From Ancylostoma caninum (lineage: Eukaryota; Nematoda; Chromadorea; Rhabditida; Ancylostomatidae), in the NCBI GenBank assembly GCA_037903475.1, contig JBAJFG010000043.1, positions 186,001 through 250,000 of the forward strand: a stretch of DNA of 64,000 nt, in the 5' to 3' direction. The position numbers were made by a program, and so were the translations under genes. This document shows, one piece after another, positions 38,490 through 49,940 of this stretch (the first letter of the stretch is position 1; every line of letters starts with the position of its first letter). The notes beneath the pieces are model-generated. The model searched no databases, was not told the origin of the DNA, and was given only the letters and a program-made list of their open reading frames with translations.

Positions 38490-40240
38490 CTATTCTTCGG
38501 CTATAACGAGCAAGCGCCAGCAATCCTTACATTTGTCCCACTCGCGAGCCAGAGTTGTCCAGTGGATTCTGTCCGTTCAAAGGACAAGAAAAGCATCGTA
38601 TCTATCCTAGAAGGACTTTGTGAAGAAGTCTGACCATCGGGTCGGTGGTCTCCCTGTCGTGCGCTTAACGTCTCGTGGAGTCCAGTCGCTGACGGCTCTT
38701 GTCCGACGGTTGTCGTTAAAACGCATCACGTGTCCGGCCCATCTAATCTTAGTCGACTTGGTGTAAGCGGCAGCATCCCTGATCTTCGATTTTTGACGAA
38801 GGGTGGAACTCCGTATTCCAGCCCTCACTTGCGAGGGGCAGGTTATTCCTAGCATCCCCTCTCGATGGAGCGTTCGACGACGTTGACCGCATTCTCATAC
38901 TGCTTCCGCAGCGCCCACGTTTCTGAGGCGTACGTCAAAGCAGGGAGAACCGCTGTGTTGAAGAGGTGGGCACGGAGCCCGGTGTTCTTCGTCTTCTTCA
39001 CTACGTCCTGAAGCTCTTGTAAGCTCCCCAAGCCGCTCGTTTCCTCCTGCCCAGCTCTGGAGCGAGGTCGCTCATCATGTTGACTTCCCGACCTAGGTAT
39101 ACGTAGCTGGAGCATTCGGATATGGTCGTTCCATTGAGCGAGAATGGGGCATTCGGGACCCATCCGTTCTTCATGAACATCGTCTTCGTCAGATTCAGCT
39201 GGAGAACAATCTTTCCACACGCGTCCTCGAAGTCGGCCAGCATCTGTTCCACTCGCTGGTGATTGGTGTTATAAGGACGATGTCGTCAGCGAAACGAAGA
39301 TGGTTAAATCGCCGGCCACGAACTTGCACTCCCATGTTATCCTATTCCAGTCTCAGCATGACGTCTTCGAGAGTGGCGCTAATAGTTTTGGCGACACTTT
39401 ATCGCCTTGCCGAACCCCTCTCTTGACTTCGATGGTGATGTCGTCGTAGAATAAAGAAACTCTTGTGGTGAAGTTGCTGTAGACCTCAGTGAATGCCTTA
39501 ATGAATTGAGTAGGTATGTACTGCTTGCCTAGGGCTTCCAAGACCGCTTCTGTCTCAACAGAGTCGAAGGCTTTCTTCAAATCGATGAACGTGACACAGA
39601 GGAGCATCTTATACTCTCGCAAAATTTCGATAGTCTAGTGACTGTGTGTGTGATCGATCGTGCTGAATCCTTTTTGGAACCCTGCCTGCTCGCACTCCTG
39701 TCCTTCATCTAGCGTCCATTTGCTAGTGTTTAGGATCACTCGCGTGGAAAGCTTGTAGACGGCGGATATTAGGCAAATGGGGCGATAATTGCCAATGTCC
39801 TGCGGGTCTCCCTTCTTGTACAGCAACATTGTCCTGCTGGTCTTCCATTTTTAGGTACCTTGCATTCCGACAGGTGATGCGTGAAAAAATTAGCCAAGGT
39901 GGTGAGAAGAATTGGCGGTAGGTTCTTCAGATGTTCCGTCGAATCCTGTACGATTCTTTTCCGACCTGATGGCATGCCGGCTTTCGGAAGGGAGAACCGA
40001 TGGGACAAAATACGCATCCTCCCTAAGATGATATTGAGTGAAACGGACGTGGCCGTCGAAGAGATCCGAGTAGAGTTCGTAGATGACCTTCTCCATTACC
40101 AGTCTTTATGAAGAAATTGTTCCATCCGGGCGCCGGAGGGTTAACATCTTCGCCTTGCGATTGGCGAAGTCTCGGCGCTCGCTGCGAATGCTTTTCCCTT
40201 CCTCTGCAGCTTCTGCCAATACTGCTGCTTGCCACGATTG
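38490..40240 (-). pseudogene. RTE-type LINE, 5'-truncated (copy B)
   Basis: On the minus strand the order is linker (AVLAEAAEEGKSIR, FANRKAKM, MEKVIYELYSDLF), then reverse transcriptase blocks YKKGDPQDIGNYRPI, CEQAGFQKGFSTIDH, FIDLKKAFDSVE, VKRGVRQGD, FADD (39282-39293), LTKTMFMKNGW, LAPELGRRKRAAW, and the C-terminal IRWAGHVMRFNDN and TTGRPPTRWSDFFTKSF. This matches RTE-clade polymerases abundant in strongylid nematodes (family knowledge). The apurinic endonuclease domain is absent, as expected of 5' truncation, and several frameshifts make it inactive. Its 5' end abuts an opposite-strand LINE fragment at about 40241. Confidence 0.92.
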
Positions 40241-40254
40241 CTGACGGTCGTACC

Positions 40255-40499
40255 CGGCTCAGATGGTATAGCCACGTTCTGCGCACCAACAAGAACACCG
40301 CCTTGATCTTGAGGTACCAGGAAAACGGCCGAAAGGACGGCCGAAGCAACGATTGCTGGACACACCGCATGTGGATCTGAAGCATGTGGGCGCCTACCCA
40401 GGCCAAGTGCACGATAGAGCGAAATGGCTTCAGAAGATCAGAAAAGCGGACCCCGCCCGAACAGGACAAGAAGCCCATTTCCACTACGATCGCGATTAG
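40255..40499 (+). pseudogene. C-terminal fragment of a second LINE polymerase
   Basis: On the plus strand, RLRWYSHVLRTNKNTA is followed after a frameshift by GRPKQRLLDTPHVDLKHVGA and WLQKIRKADPARTGQEA, then TAG at 40497 and a T10 run. This resembles the tail end (RWYGHVLR ... GRPKKRW) of non-LTR retrotransposon polymerases. It lies head to head with the minus-strand RTE, so two different insertions meet here. Copy A lost this region in its deletion. Confidence 0.75.
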
Positions 40500-40972
40500 T
40501 TTTTTTTTTTCGAATTGAATCAAAAGCGTTTTGACGGTCCTTGGTAAAACCAGTGCAAGCGCTTCTTGAGAATAAAGGAAGAGGCAATTGCAATAACATG
40601 GTAATAAACTAGTACATACAGTCTGTTCACTTGGAGCTGGACCACGCCCCCACGCCCCCGTGTGGCCAAGCGATGCACATGGTGCACCACGCTCGATGTG
40701 CTCTTCTTGCCCACAAAATGTCCCACCAAGCTGGTGAAGATGGCGAAATATCAGAAAGAATGCCGCTGGCCGCTTTCACTTGCCATGCAAAAATGTGCGC
40801 CGTCCGCAATGCGTCAAATCAGTAGTGGTTGAGTATTTCTGCCTATTGTCTAGGTCTCTCCCAGACCTCACGGGCCGCACACTACCCTATGTTTCCTTTT
40901 TTCTAACGTCTATTCAACTATTAGATGGTCAAATATGAAAGTTTCGTTTTTCTCAGAAGTCAGCTCGACTAC

Positions 40973-41407
40973 AATACCCGCACTAAGTTTGTTAAAAATG
41001 AACAATTTGCGTTCTTTCCGTTCCAGGGCGATAACTCATCGTAACAAAGCGATTCACAGACCAAACCTGGGATTAGAAGCAGCAGTGGGGTGGGCTAGCA
41101 TATTTTACGAAGACAGCTCTAAATTTCGACTTTGAGCATTGAAATTCCAAAGTCATTTATAGTGCTCAAATCATGCCGCGCATCAAAGCATGTCGCGCGA
41201 TATGCGCGGCAAGAAGAATTAAAAACTTGCGAATTTCGTCGTTGAAAATCAGATTTTAGGGCTAATTTTATGAAATACGGTAGCCCACTCCATTGCAGTT
41301 TTTGACCCCTGTTTTGGTCTCTGAATCGCTTTGTAACAATAAGCTATAACCCTAGAACGAAAATAACGCAAATCCTCGTTCTAGATGTTCATTTTTGACG
41401 AGTACTG
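40973..41407. mobile_element. 435-bp palindromic element, only in copy B
   Basis: It is flanked by TA (40971-40972, 41408-41409); copy A has the intact site CGACTACTTCAT near 28400. The terminal repeats start CARTACYCG and contain AAAAATGAAC. Inverted homology then continues for about 130 bp (ACAAAGCGATTCA, AGACCAAA, GTGGGCTA). CAGT-like ends plus TA fit a Tc1-type non-autonomous element. Confidence 0.9.
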
Positions 41408-44149
41408 TACTTCATAGCCAACAACTCGCATGGCCATGATTAAATTTTTCTCTCCACTGTGAAGATATATCCTCATTGCTTCATAATCTCTCATTAGATT
41501 TCCAATTAACTTTGAAATTCTCTTTTCAGACTTGATTTTGTGGAATTCAAGTTGAGGTGAAAACATTTGTCAATTTTGATTATAAGTTCTATCGTGGAGC
41601 TCAACAAACTAAAGGCAGATCGAAATATAGGAGAAGTGTTTATAGAGGATGCGGCCGATAAATGTATTATCGATCCAGGAAATCGTCTAAATTAAATGTA
41701 CTGAGTGTGGTTGCACAAGCAATTTTTCTGTACGCCTAATCATATTCCATATCTGAAATATCTGAACCACTGCAACGTGATAGGGCCTACCCTATCTTGA
41801 ACGCCGTCCAAATCTGTTATGAAGGGCTCCATGTCGTTGAAGGAAACCAATGAATTGAACCTTGTGATGCATCTGAGTAATGATGAGCTAATAGTCGTAG
41901 TGCGGGCGAGTAGTTCTCAAACTGGACCTAAATAAACTAAAAATTTCACGTCAATAACCAGTTATTCTTGAGAGCATGGTGGAGGTGAAACAGCTGGGAA
42001 AGTGATCTGACTGCAATTGAACTCTCGAAGATTGGCACCAATTTCCAAATACTTTAACTTTTAGGGAATGATTCTTCTCAGAGCGCAGGAGTCGGGTTTT
42101 GAATCTGCCAGTCACCCGCCCTACTTGCCAAACCTTGCTTGACTTGACCACCACTTCCTTTGTGAACTGGAATACTTCTTACAAGGGAATTAGATTTTGT
42201 CAATTGGAAGGCGAAAGCAAGATCTAATCATGGCTCACAAGATTATTCGCGGCACTCTCATACTAAGCCCCAAAGCCTTTATTCTAGTATATGGTTCCAG
42301 TATGAGAGACACCGCAGACAAAATACTCACTATAGACAAATAGTGATAATAATAATAGACAAAATATCAATATACACAAAATACGTTAATTTTTCATCCG
42401 TCCCGGCAAGGACTCACTGCGTCGTTCACAGAGCATTCACTATGTGAAAATCAGCAAAAAAAATTGCGTATACTGCAGCGTATCCAACGATGCAAAGGTG
42501 TTGTAAAAAAAAATTCTGAAGTAAATTTTGGGTCTCCTTCCCCGTTTCATTTCTTTCTGTATTTGTTATTTTCACCACTCATCCACGAGAAATGACGCAC
42601 AGTTGTCGCTTCAATCCAGAAGTTCTACTGTTCTATTCGTTTTGTTTCTTTCGCACGCGCGTAACCGCTTTTCAATAAACGTGTTGAACGTTGAAAAGTG
42701 CCTTAGTTTTCAACACGACGTTGCTAGTCTCCTCCACCACTTCATCACCAGCTGCTTATCTGGCTCCCAAGATATTGGGTCGGTGCATAATTAATGCGGC
42801 TTTTTTCGCCACTCTTTCCCTCGTTAAAAATTAAGGCTTCTTGAACCATTTTCTCATGTAAATAATCCTCTTCTTTCATTTAGTAACTGTGCTATCGAGG
42901 ATCATATCACATCATCATGCCATGCTGTACCACTTCGGAAAAGGTGGGAATGCAACACAGTCATTCCGTAATCTCAACGAAATTTTGGCTAAAAAATCAC
43001 CAAAGCTAAGTCGACAAATATTTAAATAGTTCAACTAGGAAGGTACAATTTCACAGGCTAAGAAGGAAGAGCTCTACCATCAAATTTCGAAGACCAGGAA
43101 CATTTGGCGGCCGTGGAAGGAAATTAGATACGTTTGACGAGTTTCCTCGAAATCGACCCTGGTGAAATTTGAACACTGTTCACCGTTCCTGTCTGAGAGT
43201 TCGTAAGGACTCTCAATGCTTCTCTGAACCTTCTGTGGAGAAAAAGCATGGGCGAATGGTTCTTATTGAAGACTTTGGACAGCAATCTCGCTGCCAAGCT
43301 TTCGACCTCTTTCACGCCGCCCAAAATTCCTAGTGCGTGGAATTTAATGGCCAACCTCTTCTTTTTTCTTTTTTCATCTGTTAAGCTCGTTCCTTATAAA
43401 TATGAACAATCTTTCAATTTATCCTTGCTGATTGGTCCATCTGTAAAAGATGATTGGCTGATTGATCAGCAGATTGGTCCATCACTCAGATCGCCGAACG
43501 ACTGTGCTGCATACCAGCTTTTCCCGAAGTGATGGAGCATACATATTATGGCAAATAAAAAAATGGATGGGAAAATGGATGCGGCTTTCGGTTGCGAAAA
43601 TGGATGCGGCTTTCGATAGCAGCTTTAATATGGCGAAACGAGATAATTGTTTTCATGAAAAAGAGATTTTCATGATGAAATTTGAAAAGCTTCATTTTCT
43701 TGAGAAAAAAGTCGCCGAAAAGCTGCATTAATTATACATTAACCTAATATTTGGGGAGTGAGCCAGCCTACCACTATGATGGCAGGGCTCTGCCGATAAA
43801 AAAGGTTGATATTAGGGCTGGCTATGGTGCATAATATTCGAGATGAAATACTCGGAAGTTTCCCGCATAGAATCAGACATTTTCTGCTAGAACACCATAA
43901 TATCTACTTCAGTGAGTTCGACTATACCTCATTAGACGCATTCTCTTTCTCGCCTTGCTAATTTTTTTCAGTTAGAGATGGTGAGGGGCAAGTATGCTTG
44001 AACAGAAGCAACTTTTAGCAATTTATCTGGGCATCTAAAACGGAATAGAACAGAACATCAAAGCGTAAATGCGAAATTTAAAAAAAGTCGTTGGCAGCGC
44101 TTCTGAGGTAGAATGGGATGCTCAATTTACCTACACATCGTTAGCGTAT

Positions 44150-45193
44150 CGTTTAAAAATCTAAGGTAAACGCTAGCTGCCAACTCCGAAGCGGTAACAT
44201 AAAGTAGGAATGCGAATTATTAATTCACATTCCGTTACATTACCACATCCACTAGGGAAATTGTTTACACATCGCGTGAAAAATGAAAAGCGAATGTTAT
44301 TTTGCACCAAGCTAATATCTGCACTTTGTTTGCTGATATTGTCATTCTTTATTGCGAAATGAAAAAATAACATGCATCTCCCATGTATATAGTTATCCTC
44401 GAAAATCCTTTTTGAAAGTTTTTTTTGAACTCCTAGATGCAGCTAAAGGTGAAGAAACCACAATCAACACCCTCTCCATTCGTGGATGTCACTCATCGTC
44501 TTTGCATTTGCACCACAACAAACATCAGAAACATTTTTTATTAATTAACAGAGTATAGTTACCGTTATTCTAATTAAGCATAATAATAAAATCATTCATG
44601 ATTTCTTTCACTTCTTCTTAAATTCTATCCACACCCCATCGGAATTTCCTCCTCCCCTGGCGTATAATAATTGCCGCCAAAATGAATAACTCCAGAACAG
44701 CAATGCACACTACAATAACTGACAGCGTGAGTACCCTGTAATGATTTTATAAAAAACGAAATAAAAAATCACGACGACAAATAACTGAACATCATGGGAA
44801 CAAGGCTTAGTTGGCAAAAGGGGCGTGGCCGGATAAACAAATACAGCAATATGATCGGTGAGGTAGGAATACTATTAGAAATTAGTTTCAAAGTGATATC
44901 ATTGAAAACGATTGCTTGGAACATGGTAGTTAAAAGAGTGCACTGACACAACACCTTTATCTGATTCATGGAGCTTTTTTTGTTGGGAAAATTTGCCGAT
45001 CCATGACCGATCCTCAAGGAGGAGGCGGGGGTAGGGAGGGGAGGGGGAAGTAAAGAAGTGCTCTTCCCTCTCTGTGTTCGCCACTGAGGCTTGGAGTCAC
45101 TGGATTTGATACACGCACTCGCGTCCTTCCGCTTTCGGCAGGGGGTGTCACGCGAGAAAGGACGGTCTCTCAAAGGCAAGGCGGATTTCCATT
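44150..45193. other. Gene-free stretch
   Basis: Unique sequence right of the duplication. It holds a small palindrome (44208-44234) and a purine-rich tract (about 45016-45050). No exon is supported. Confidence 0.45.
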
Positions 45194-45637
45194 GAATTCG
45201 TAGCCCACGGTGACGCCTTGGATGAAAATTATATCAAAATTCCTGAAAAGGTCCCACAACGTACGCTTTCCATCTACGAATTTCGGGATGGCGTTTGCGG
45301 GTTTGTGGGGTCCGTGCTTTCAAGTGAGGTTATATGGCGCGCCCTACACGCTGTCTGTTGTGGCATCAGAAAAATTCATGTTCACAGGGCCGTTGGCCCA
45401 TTTGATTGGGTGGGAAAGGTTTCACGAATTGTTCATTAGGCTGTATGTATCTGAGCGTCCATCGTCATTCAGTATGTATGCGTGCGGCTTTTGTCAGAGC
45501 GTGTTTTCCCACGGCCACCGTAAACCTCAGACGTTTTGCCCCATATCTAGCGGTGGAGCTTATATCGAGGTTTCAAACTCGAGATACGTGCTACACATAT
45601 AATTAGGACTCCAGAGAGCAGAAAACCTGACTGGGCA
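45194..45637 (+). repeat. 440-bp tandem repeat, unit 1
   Basis: It runs from the CCACGGYGACGCCTT block to TATATCGAGGT and CTGGGC. The next unit follows after about 16 bp. A reading frame (IPEKVPQRTLSI, GVCGFVGSVLSS) stays open in both units, but amino-acid changes are frequent, so coding status is doubtful. Confidence 0.8.
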
Positions 45638-45653
45638 ATATTCCATCTTCCGA

Positions 45654-46089
45654 ATTTTTATAGGAATCGTAACCCACGGCGACGCCTTCAACGAAAACTA
45701 TAGAAAAATCCCTGAAAAAGTCGCACAGCGAACGCTTTCCATCGACCAATTTCGGCGCGGCGTTTGCGGGTTTGCGGAGTCCGTGCTTTCAAGTGACGTT
45801 ATACGGCGTGCCCTACATGCTGTCTATTGTGGCGTCGTAGGAAAAAATTCATATTCAAAGGACCGGTGGTCTATTTGATGGGGTGGGGAAGGTTTCACAA
45901 AGTTCTCTTTAAGCTGTGTGTATCTGGGCATCCATCGCTGCTCAATAGGCAGCGCGTTTCCTCACAGATACCGTAATACTCGGACGTTCCGTCCCATATC
46001 TAGCGATAGAACTTATATCGAGGTCCCAAACTTGAGATGCATGCTGCACATATGCTTTGGACTCCATAGAGCAAAAATCTGGGCGGGCA
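45654..46089 (+). repeat. 440-bp tandem repeat, unit 2
   Basis: Direct repeat of 45194-45637 at roughly 80% identity by eye, with small indels. The corresponding frame reads IPEKVAQRTLSI and GVCGFAESVLSS. Confidence 0.8.
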
Positions 46090-46126
46090 GGATTTTGACC
46101 GGACCTTGCCTTAAGCAAGCGTTTGT

Positions 46127-46189
46127 GCTCAACCAGTTGTGCACGCGGTCCCGCGCGTAGCACCACGCGTGTCAACCGGTTGAGCACAC
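46127..46189. repeat. Strong hairpin
   Basis: TGCTCAACCAGTTG...GCGGT pairs with the inverted ...CACGCGTGTCAACCGGTTGAGCA, about 24 bp of near-perfect stem. It lies just left of the 46213 repeat element. Confidence 0.6.
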
Positions 46190-46785
46190 TCTTGCTCATG
46201 TGTTAATCTATTAAACAAAGCGCCGTAAGGGGGCTAGAGCGGTTAGAGATACGGGGCGGCACTCATAGACACCGCAATCTTGAGGTGCAGACTGTGGTGC
46301 GAAATGGCCGATTTCCATGGACGCAGACACGTTCGTTTTGGGACTCGCGATTACGGCACTGCTGGTTCTCCCGCATGCACGAGTTAGTGGTTTCATCATC
46401 TTCGCTGGCGGTCTCGCCACATAGGAGTGAGGGAGTGTTTACGAGCTTTCAGGCTGCACAATGTACGCAGCAGGAAGACCAGCCTTCCACTGTTGCGACG
46501 CTGAGTGCACTTGCTAGGTGCTATGACAGCTGCAGCGTCTCGGAAGCTTCGGTGAGGCTGGACCATACGCGGTCGCCTCGTCTGGTGGATGCTATTGTCG
46601 CATCCCCTGCTGAATTCTCGCAGCGATTGTGTAGTCACGACATCTGTTCGTTTCGAGAAAGCTTCTACACTAACAAAGAGTAAAAGCCTCTGAATATAAA
46701 GGCATGACATTGTGTATCCAATCAACTATATCAACGGATACGGGTCCAGCGATGAGAAAGGGCCAGTCGTGTATGCTTGCAACCG

Positions 46786-46977
46786 AATCGAATAATTATT
46801 CGGTTATTCGAATAAATTATTCGAATCGAATCATTCGAAAATTCGAATATTCGAAATTTTCGTTTTTCGAATATATTCGAAATTCGGATAATCGAAAAAG
46901 TCAACTTTCGAATATATTCGATTATTCGATTATTCGAAACCCCCATTATTCGAATGCGTCACCCGAATATTCGATAT
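46786..46977. repeat. TTCGAATATTCGAA array, left subterminal
   Basis: Dense self-complementary TTCGAATA repeats. They are probable subterminal binding repeats of the hAT-like element and the mirror of 48459-48633. Confidence 0.8.
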
Positions 46978-47957
46978 TCTAATCACACGAAATGGATCGG
47001 AGACGTTTGCCTCGTGCTGGTTTAGTTTTGTATCGGAAGAAAGCATCCTGGTGTACAGAGTAGTCCTACGGCGATTTCCTTTCGGGCAACTTGCAACACC
47101 TTTTAGTCATCCATTACGCTCTCAATGAAGGGTTTGGAGAGGATTATTGGATGTTGATATAAGTCCTTGCGCTTTCTTTCGGTCGCAATTTTTTTCTCGT
47201 ACCATTACCATTCTTTCACAAAGTGCTTACGATCGTACGTGAGCGCTTTTCTTTTTCTGCAATTCTGTCACCATGAGGTCTTCCAATAATGTTAACTCAC
47301 CAAGTTTTCACGCTTAGGGTGAAAAATGCCAAGTTGAAAAAAGACATAATTTTCTCTCTAAATTTAATAGGAACAGAAAGCATGCGATGCAGCGCCAACG
47401 CGTAGGTTCGCTGGAACTTAAACGTCAAAGAACACTATGAGCCAAGTTCTCGGAATGCAGCTTTGATGATCTTGGGCGAGTGGCACCAGAGGTTACCAAC
47501 GGGTAGGATTTTTGAGTCGATCCGATTGGATTTTCTGAGTGGTCGGCTGAATTACTCCATTTGAATAGTGCCTCTGAGAAGTGTGGTGCCCGTCTAGACC
47601 ATGCAGTTCCTCTCAAGTTATCCCCACGCCTTCATGGGAGAAATTTGGCTGATCGTGATGGCATCTTCGAGACGAGATGTGGAGAAAAATATGTCTTTTG
47701 TTATGAGGCAGCCGATGAGTGACTGTTTCAAACACAACTCGCATAAGAAGTTTGAGTAGTTTTGATGGTCTTTTGAACTTTCTTACTGAATGCTAGGAGA
47801 AGCAGTGTCGATAAAGGTGTTTTTCATGCTCTCAACGCTCAACCTCGTAGCGCCGAACCTTAAGCAAATTGTTTAAGAAGAGTCGGTTGTAACAATCTTG
47901 CAGAGCAAGAATAGCGCTTTCGAATCGTTATGTCTCATAGCCAAAAGGTGAAAAAAA

Positions 47958-48160
47958 ACAGTGAGCGTCGATGGCAGTGCGTTTTTCGCGGGCATGGCAT
48001 GCCGCGCAGCCGCATCGCTCGCGCTGGAGTCGCCACCATGGTGGCAAGTCGGAGTGTTAATGGTAGTTTTTCAATCACATCTGATGTTAACTATCAAGGA
48101 AACTGGGCCGCGTGTTTTCCGAGTGCGCGGAAAACGCACCGCCGTCGACGCTCACTCTGA
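47958..48160. mobile_element. About 200-bp nested inverted-repeat element
   Basis: The left end CAGTGAGCGTCGATGGCAGT and the inverted right end AGTGAGCGTCGACGGCGGTG pair over about 35 bp. The end sequence resembles the 17470-17661 element (CAGTGG-TGTCAACGGCGGTG). A TA duplication is not clear, so the boundaries are approximate. Confidence 0.6.
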
Positions 48161-48458
48161 GCGGTGAAAATTGCAACTGAAAAAAGCGCAAAGACTTATA
48201 GCAACACCCAATACTTTGCTTTTGCTTTTCTTGATACTTATTTTTTTTTCAAAATTTAATTTTTGATTCGTTTTCTGGATTCTTTTGCCTGGATTACCTG
48301 AAGTCACTTGAAATTTTGGTTCTTGAGTTGATTTTGTTTGGATTACATGATGTTCTCTTGCCGGTTTTTTGCGACAATAAATTTGAAGGTGGCAGCAAAA
48401 GGTGTTACGGATTGCTAGAGTCTTGAGTCTATCTAATATTTCAATCTAGGACCTTCAT

Positions 48459-48633
48459 TCGAATAATTTATTCGAATAATTATTCGAAATTCGAATATTC
48501 GAAAAACCCGATTTTCGAATATAATCGAAGATTCGAATATTCGAAATTTCCGTTTTTCGAATATATTCAAAATTCGAATATTCGAAAAAGTCAATTTTCG
48601 AATATATTCGATTATTCGAATATTCGAAATTTT
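48459..48633. repeat. TTCGAATATTCGAA array, right subterminal
   Basis: Inverted counterpart of 46786-46977 at the other end of the hAT-like element. Confidence 0.8.
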
Positions 48634-48654
48634 CTCAAAAATGTGCAAGTATAC

Positions 48655-49940
48655 AGTCGTGGCCCAATGGTGCAGCGGACGCCGAAATACGGGTCCACCG
48701 ATGGAGAAAGGGCCCGCCATGGCTCAGTCCTGTGGGGAACGCCATGACACAGGTCCATCGATGGAGAAAGGGTTCGTCATGGCCCAGTGCTGTGGGGAAC
48801 GCCATGACACGGGTCCAGCGATGGAGAAAAGGCCCGGCAGGGCCCAATGGTGCGGAGGACGCCAGGATACCGGTCAACAAGGGTCCCTCTTGGCCCAGTC
48901 GTGTGGCGGACGCCAGGATACCGGACCACCGATGGAGAAAAGGCCCGCCATGGCCCAGTGCTTTGGGGAACGCCATGACACAGGTCCACCGATGGAGAAA
49001 GGGCCCGCAATGGCCCAGTGCTGTGGGAAACGCCATGACACGGGTCCAGCAATGGAGAAAAGGCCCGACAGGGCCCAATGGTGCGGGGGACGCCAGGATG
49101 CGGGTCCACCGATGAAGAAAGGGTCCCCCGTGGCCCACTGGTGTACGGGACGCCAGAACACGGGTCCACCAATGGAGAAAGGGCCAGCTTTGGCCCAATG
49201 GTGTGGCGGACGCCAGGATACCGGTCCACCGATGGAGAAAAGGCCCGCCATGGTCCAGTGCTTTGGGGAACGCCATGACACAGGTCCACCGATGGAGAAA
49301 GGGCCCGCAATGGCCCAGTGCTGTGGGAAACGCCATGACACGGGTCCAGCAATGGAGAAAAGGCCCGACAGGGCCCAATGGTGCGGGGGACGCCAGGATG
49401 CGGGTCCACCGATGAAGAAAGGGTCCCCCGTGGCCCATTGGTGTAGGGGACGCCAGAACACGGGTCCACCGATGAAGAAAGGGCCCGCTGTGGCCCAATG
49501 GTGCGGGGTACACTGAGATCCAGGTCCACCGATGGAGAAAAGGCCCACTGTGGCCCAGTGGTGTGAAGGACGTCAGAACGGGTCCACCGATAGAAAAAGG
49601 GCCCCCCGTGGCCCAGTGGTGTGGGGGACGCCAGGATACGGGTCCACGTAGCATAATGGTGTGGAGAACGTCAGGATACGGGTTCACTTAAGTCCGATAG
49701 TGTTGAGAATGCCAGGATGCAAACCCGCCCCTGGAGAACGGATCCGGCTTGCACTAACTGTGAGGAAGGCGCCAGAATACGGGCGCTCTGATGGAGGAAG
49801 GGCCCGCTGCGGCCCAATAGTCTGGAACACACTCGGATACGATTTTGCCTTGTCCAATAGTGTGGGGAACGGCAGGGTACAGTTCCGCCGATGGAGAACG
49901 TGTCTGCGTTAGCCCGGTAGTGAGGAATATGCACGAATAC
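48655..49940. repeat. 60-bp minisatellite
   Basis: About 17 good and several degenerate units of GGGTCCACCGATGGAGAAAG - GGCCCGCCATGGCCCAGTG - GTGTGGGGGACGCCAGGATAC. A 300-bp block of five units (about 48918-49217) is repeated almost exactly at 49218-49517. The unit length is divisible by three, so several frames stay open (350 codons on minus, 291 on plus). I treat these as repeat artefacts. Confidence 0.95.

Larger units (their letters stand above)
31081..44149 (+). repeat. Segmental duplication, copy B
   Basis: Head-to-tail second copy of 19263-31080. It is about 1.25 kb longer because it retains more of the RTE insertion and gained two TA-flanked elements (34906-35156, 40973-41407), while lacking the mariner of copy A. 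It carries the second Kunitz-type gene. Confidence 0.95.
46772..48653. mobile_element. 1882-bp hAT-like non-autonomous element
   Basis: A perfect 8-bp direct repeat, CAGTCGTG, flanks it (46764-46771 and 48654-48661). The uninterrupted form AAAGGGCCCGYCGTGGCCC is seen in the surrounding minisatellite units. The ends are short inverted repeats TATGCTTGCA / TATACTTGCA. Eight-base duplications are the mark of hAT transposases. Both subterminal regions (46786-46977, 48459-48633) are arrays of TTCGAATATTCGAA-like motifs, in inverted orientation to each other. The interior shows no hAT transposase. A smaller inverted-repeat element (47958-48160) is nested inside. Confidence 0.88.

Noticed and set aside
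48635..49687. 350-codon minus-strand frame and overlapping 224-291 codon frames on both strands
   Set aside because: All arise from the 60-bp minisatellite, whose unit length keeps several frames open. The degenerate inverted copy at 58.4-59.1 kb does not conserve any of them.
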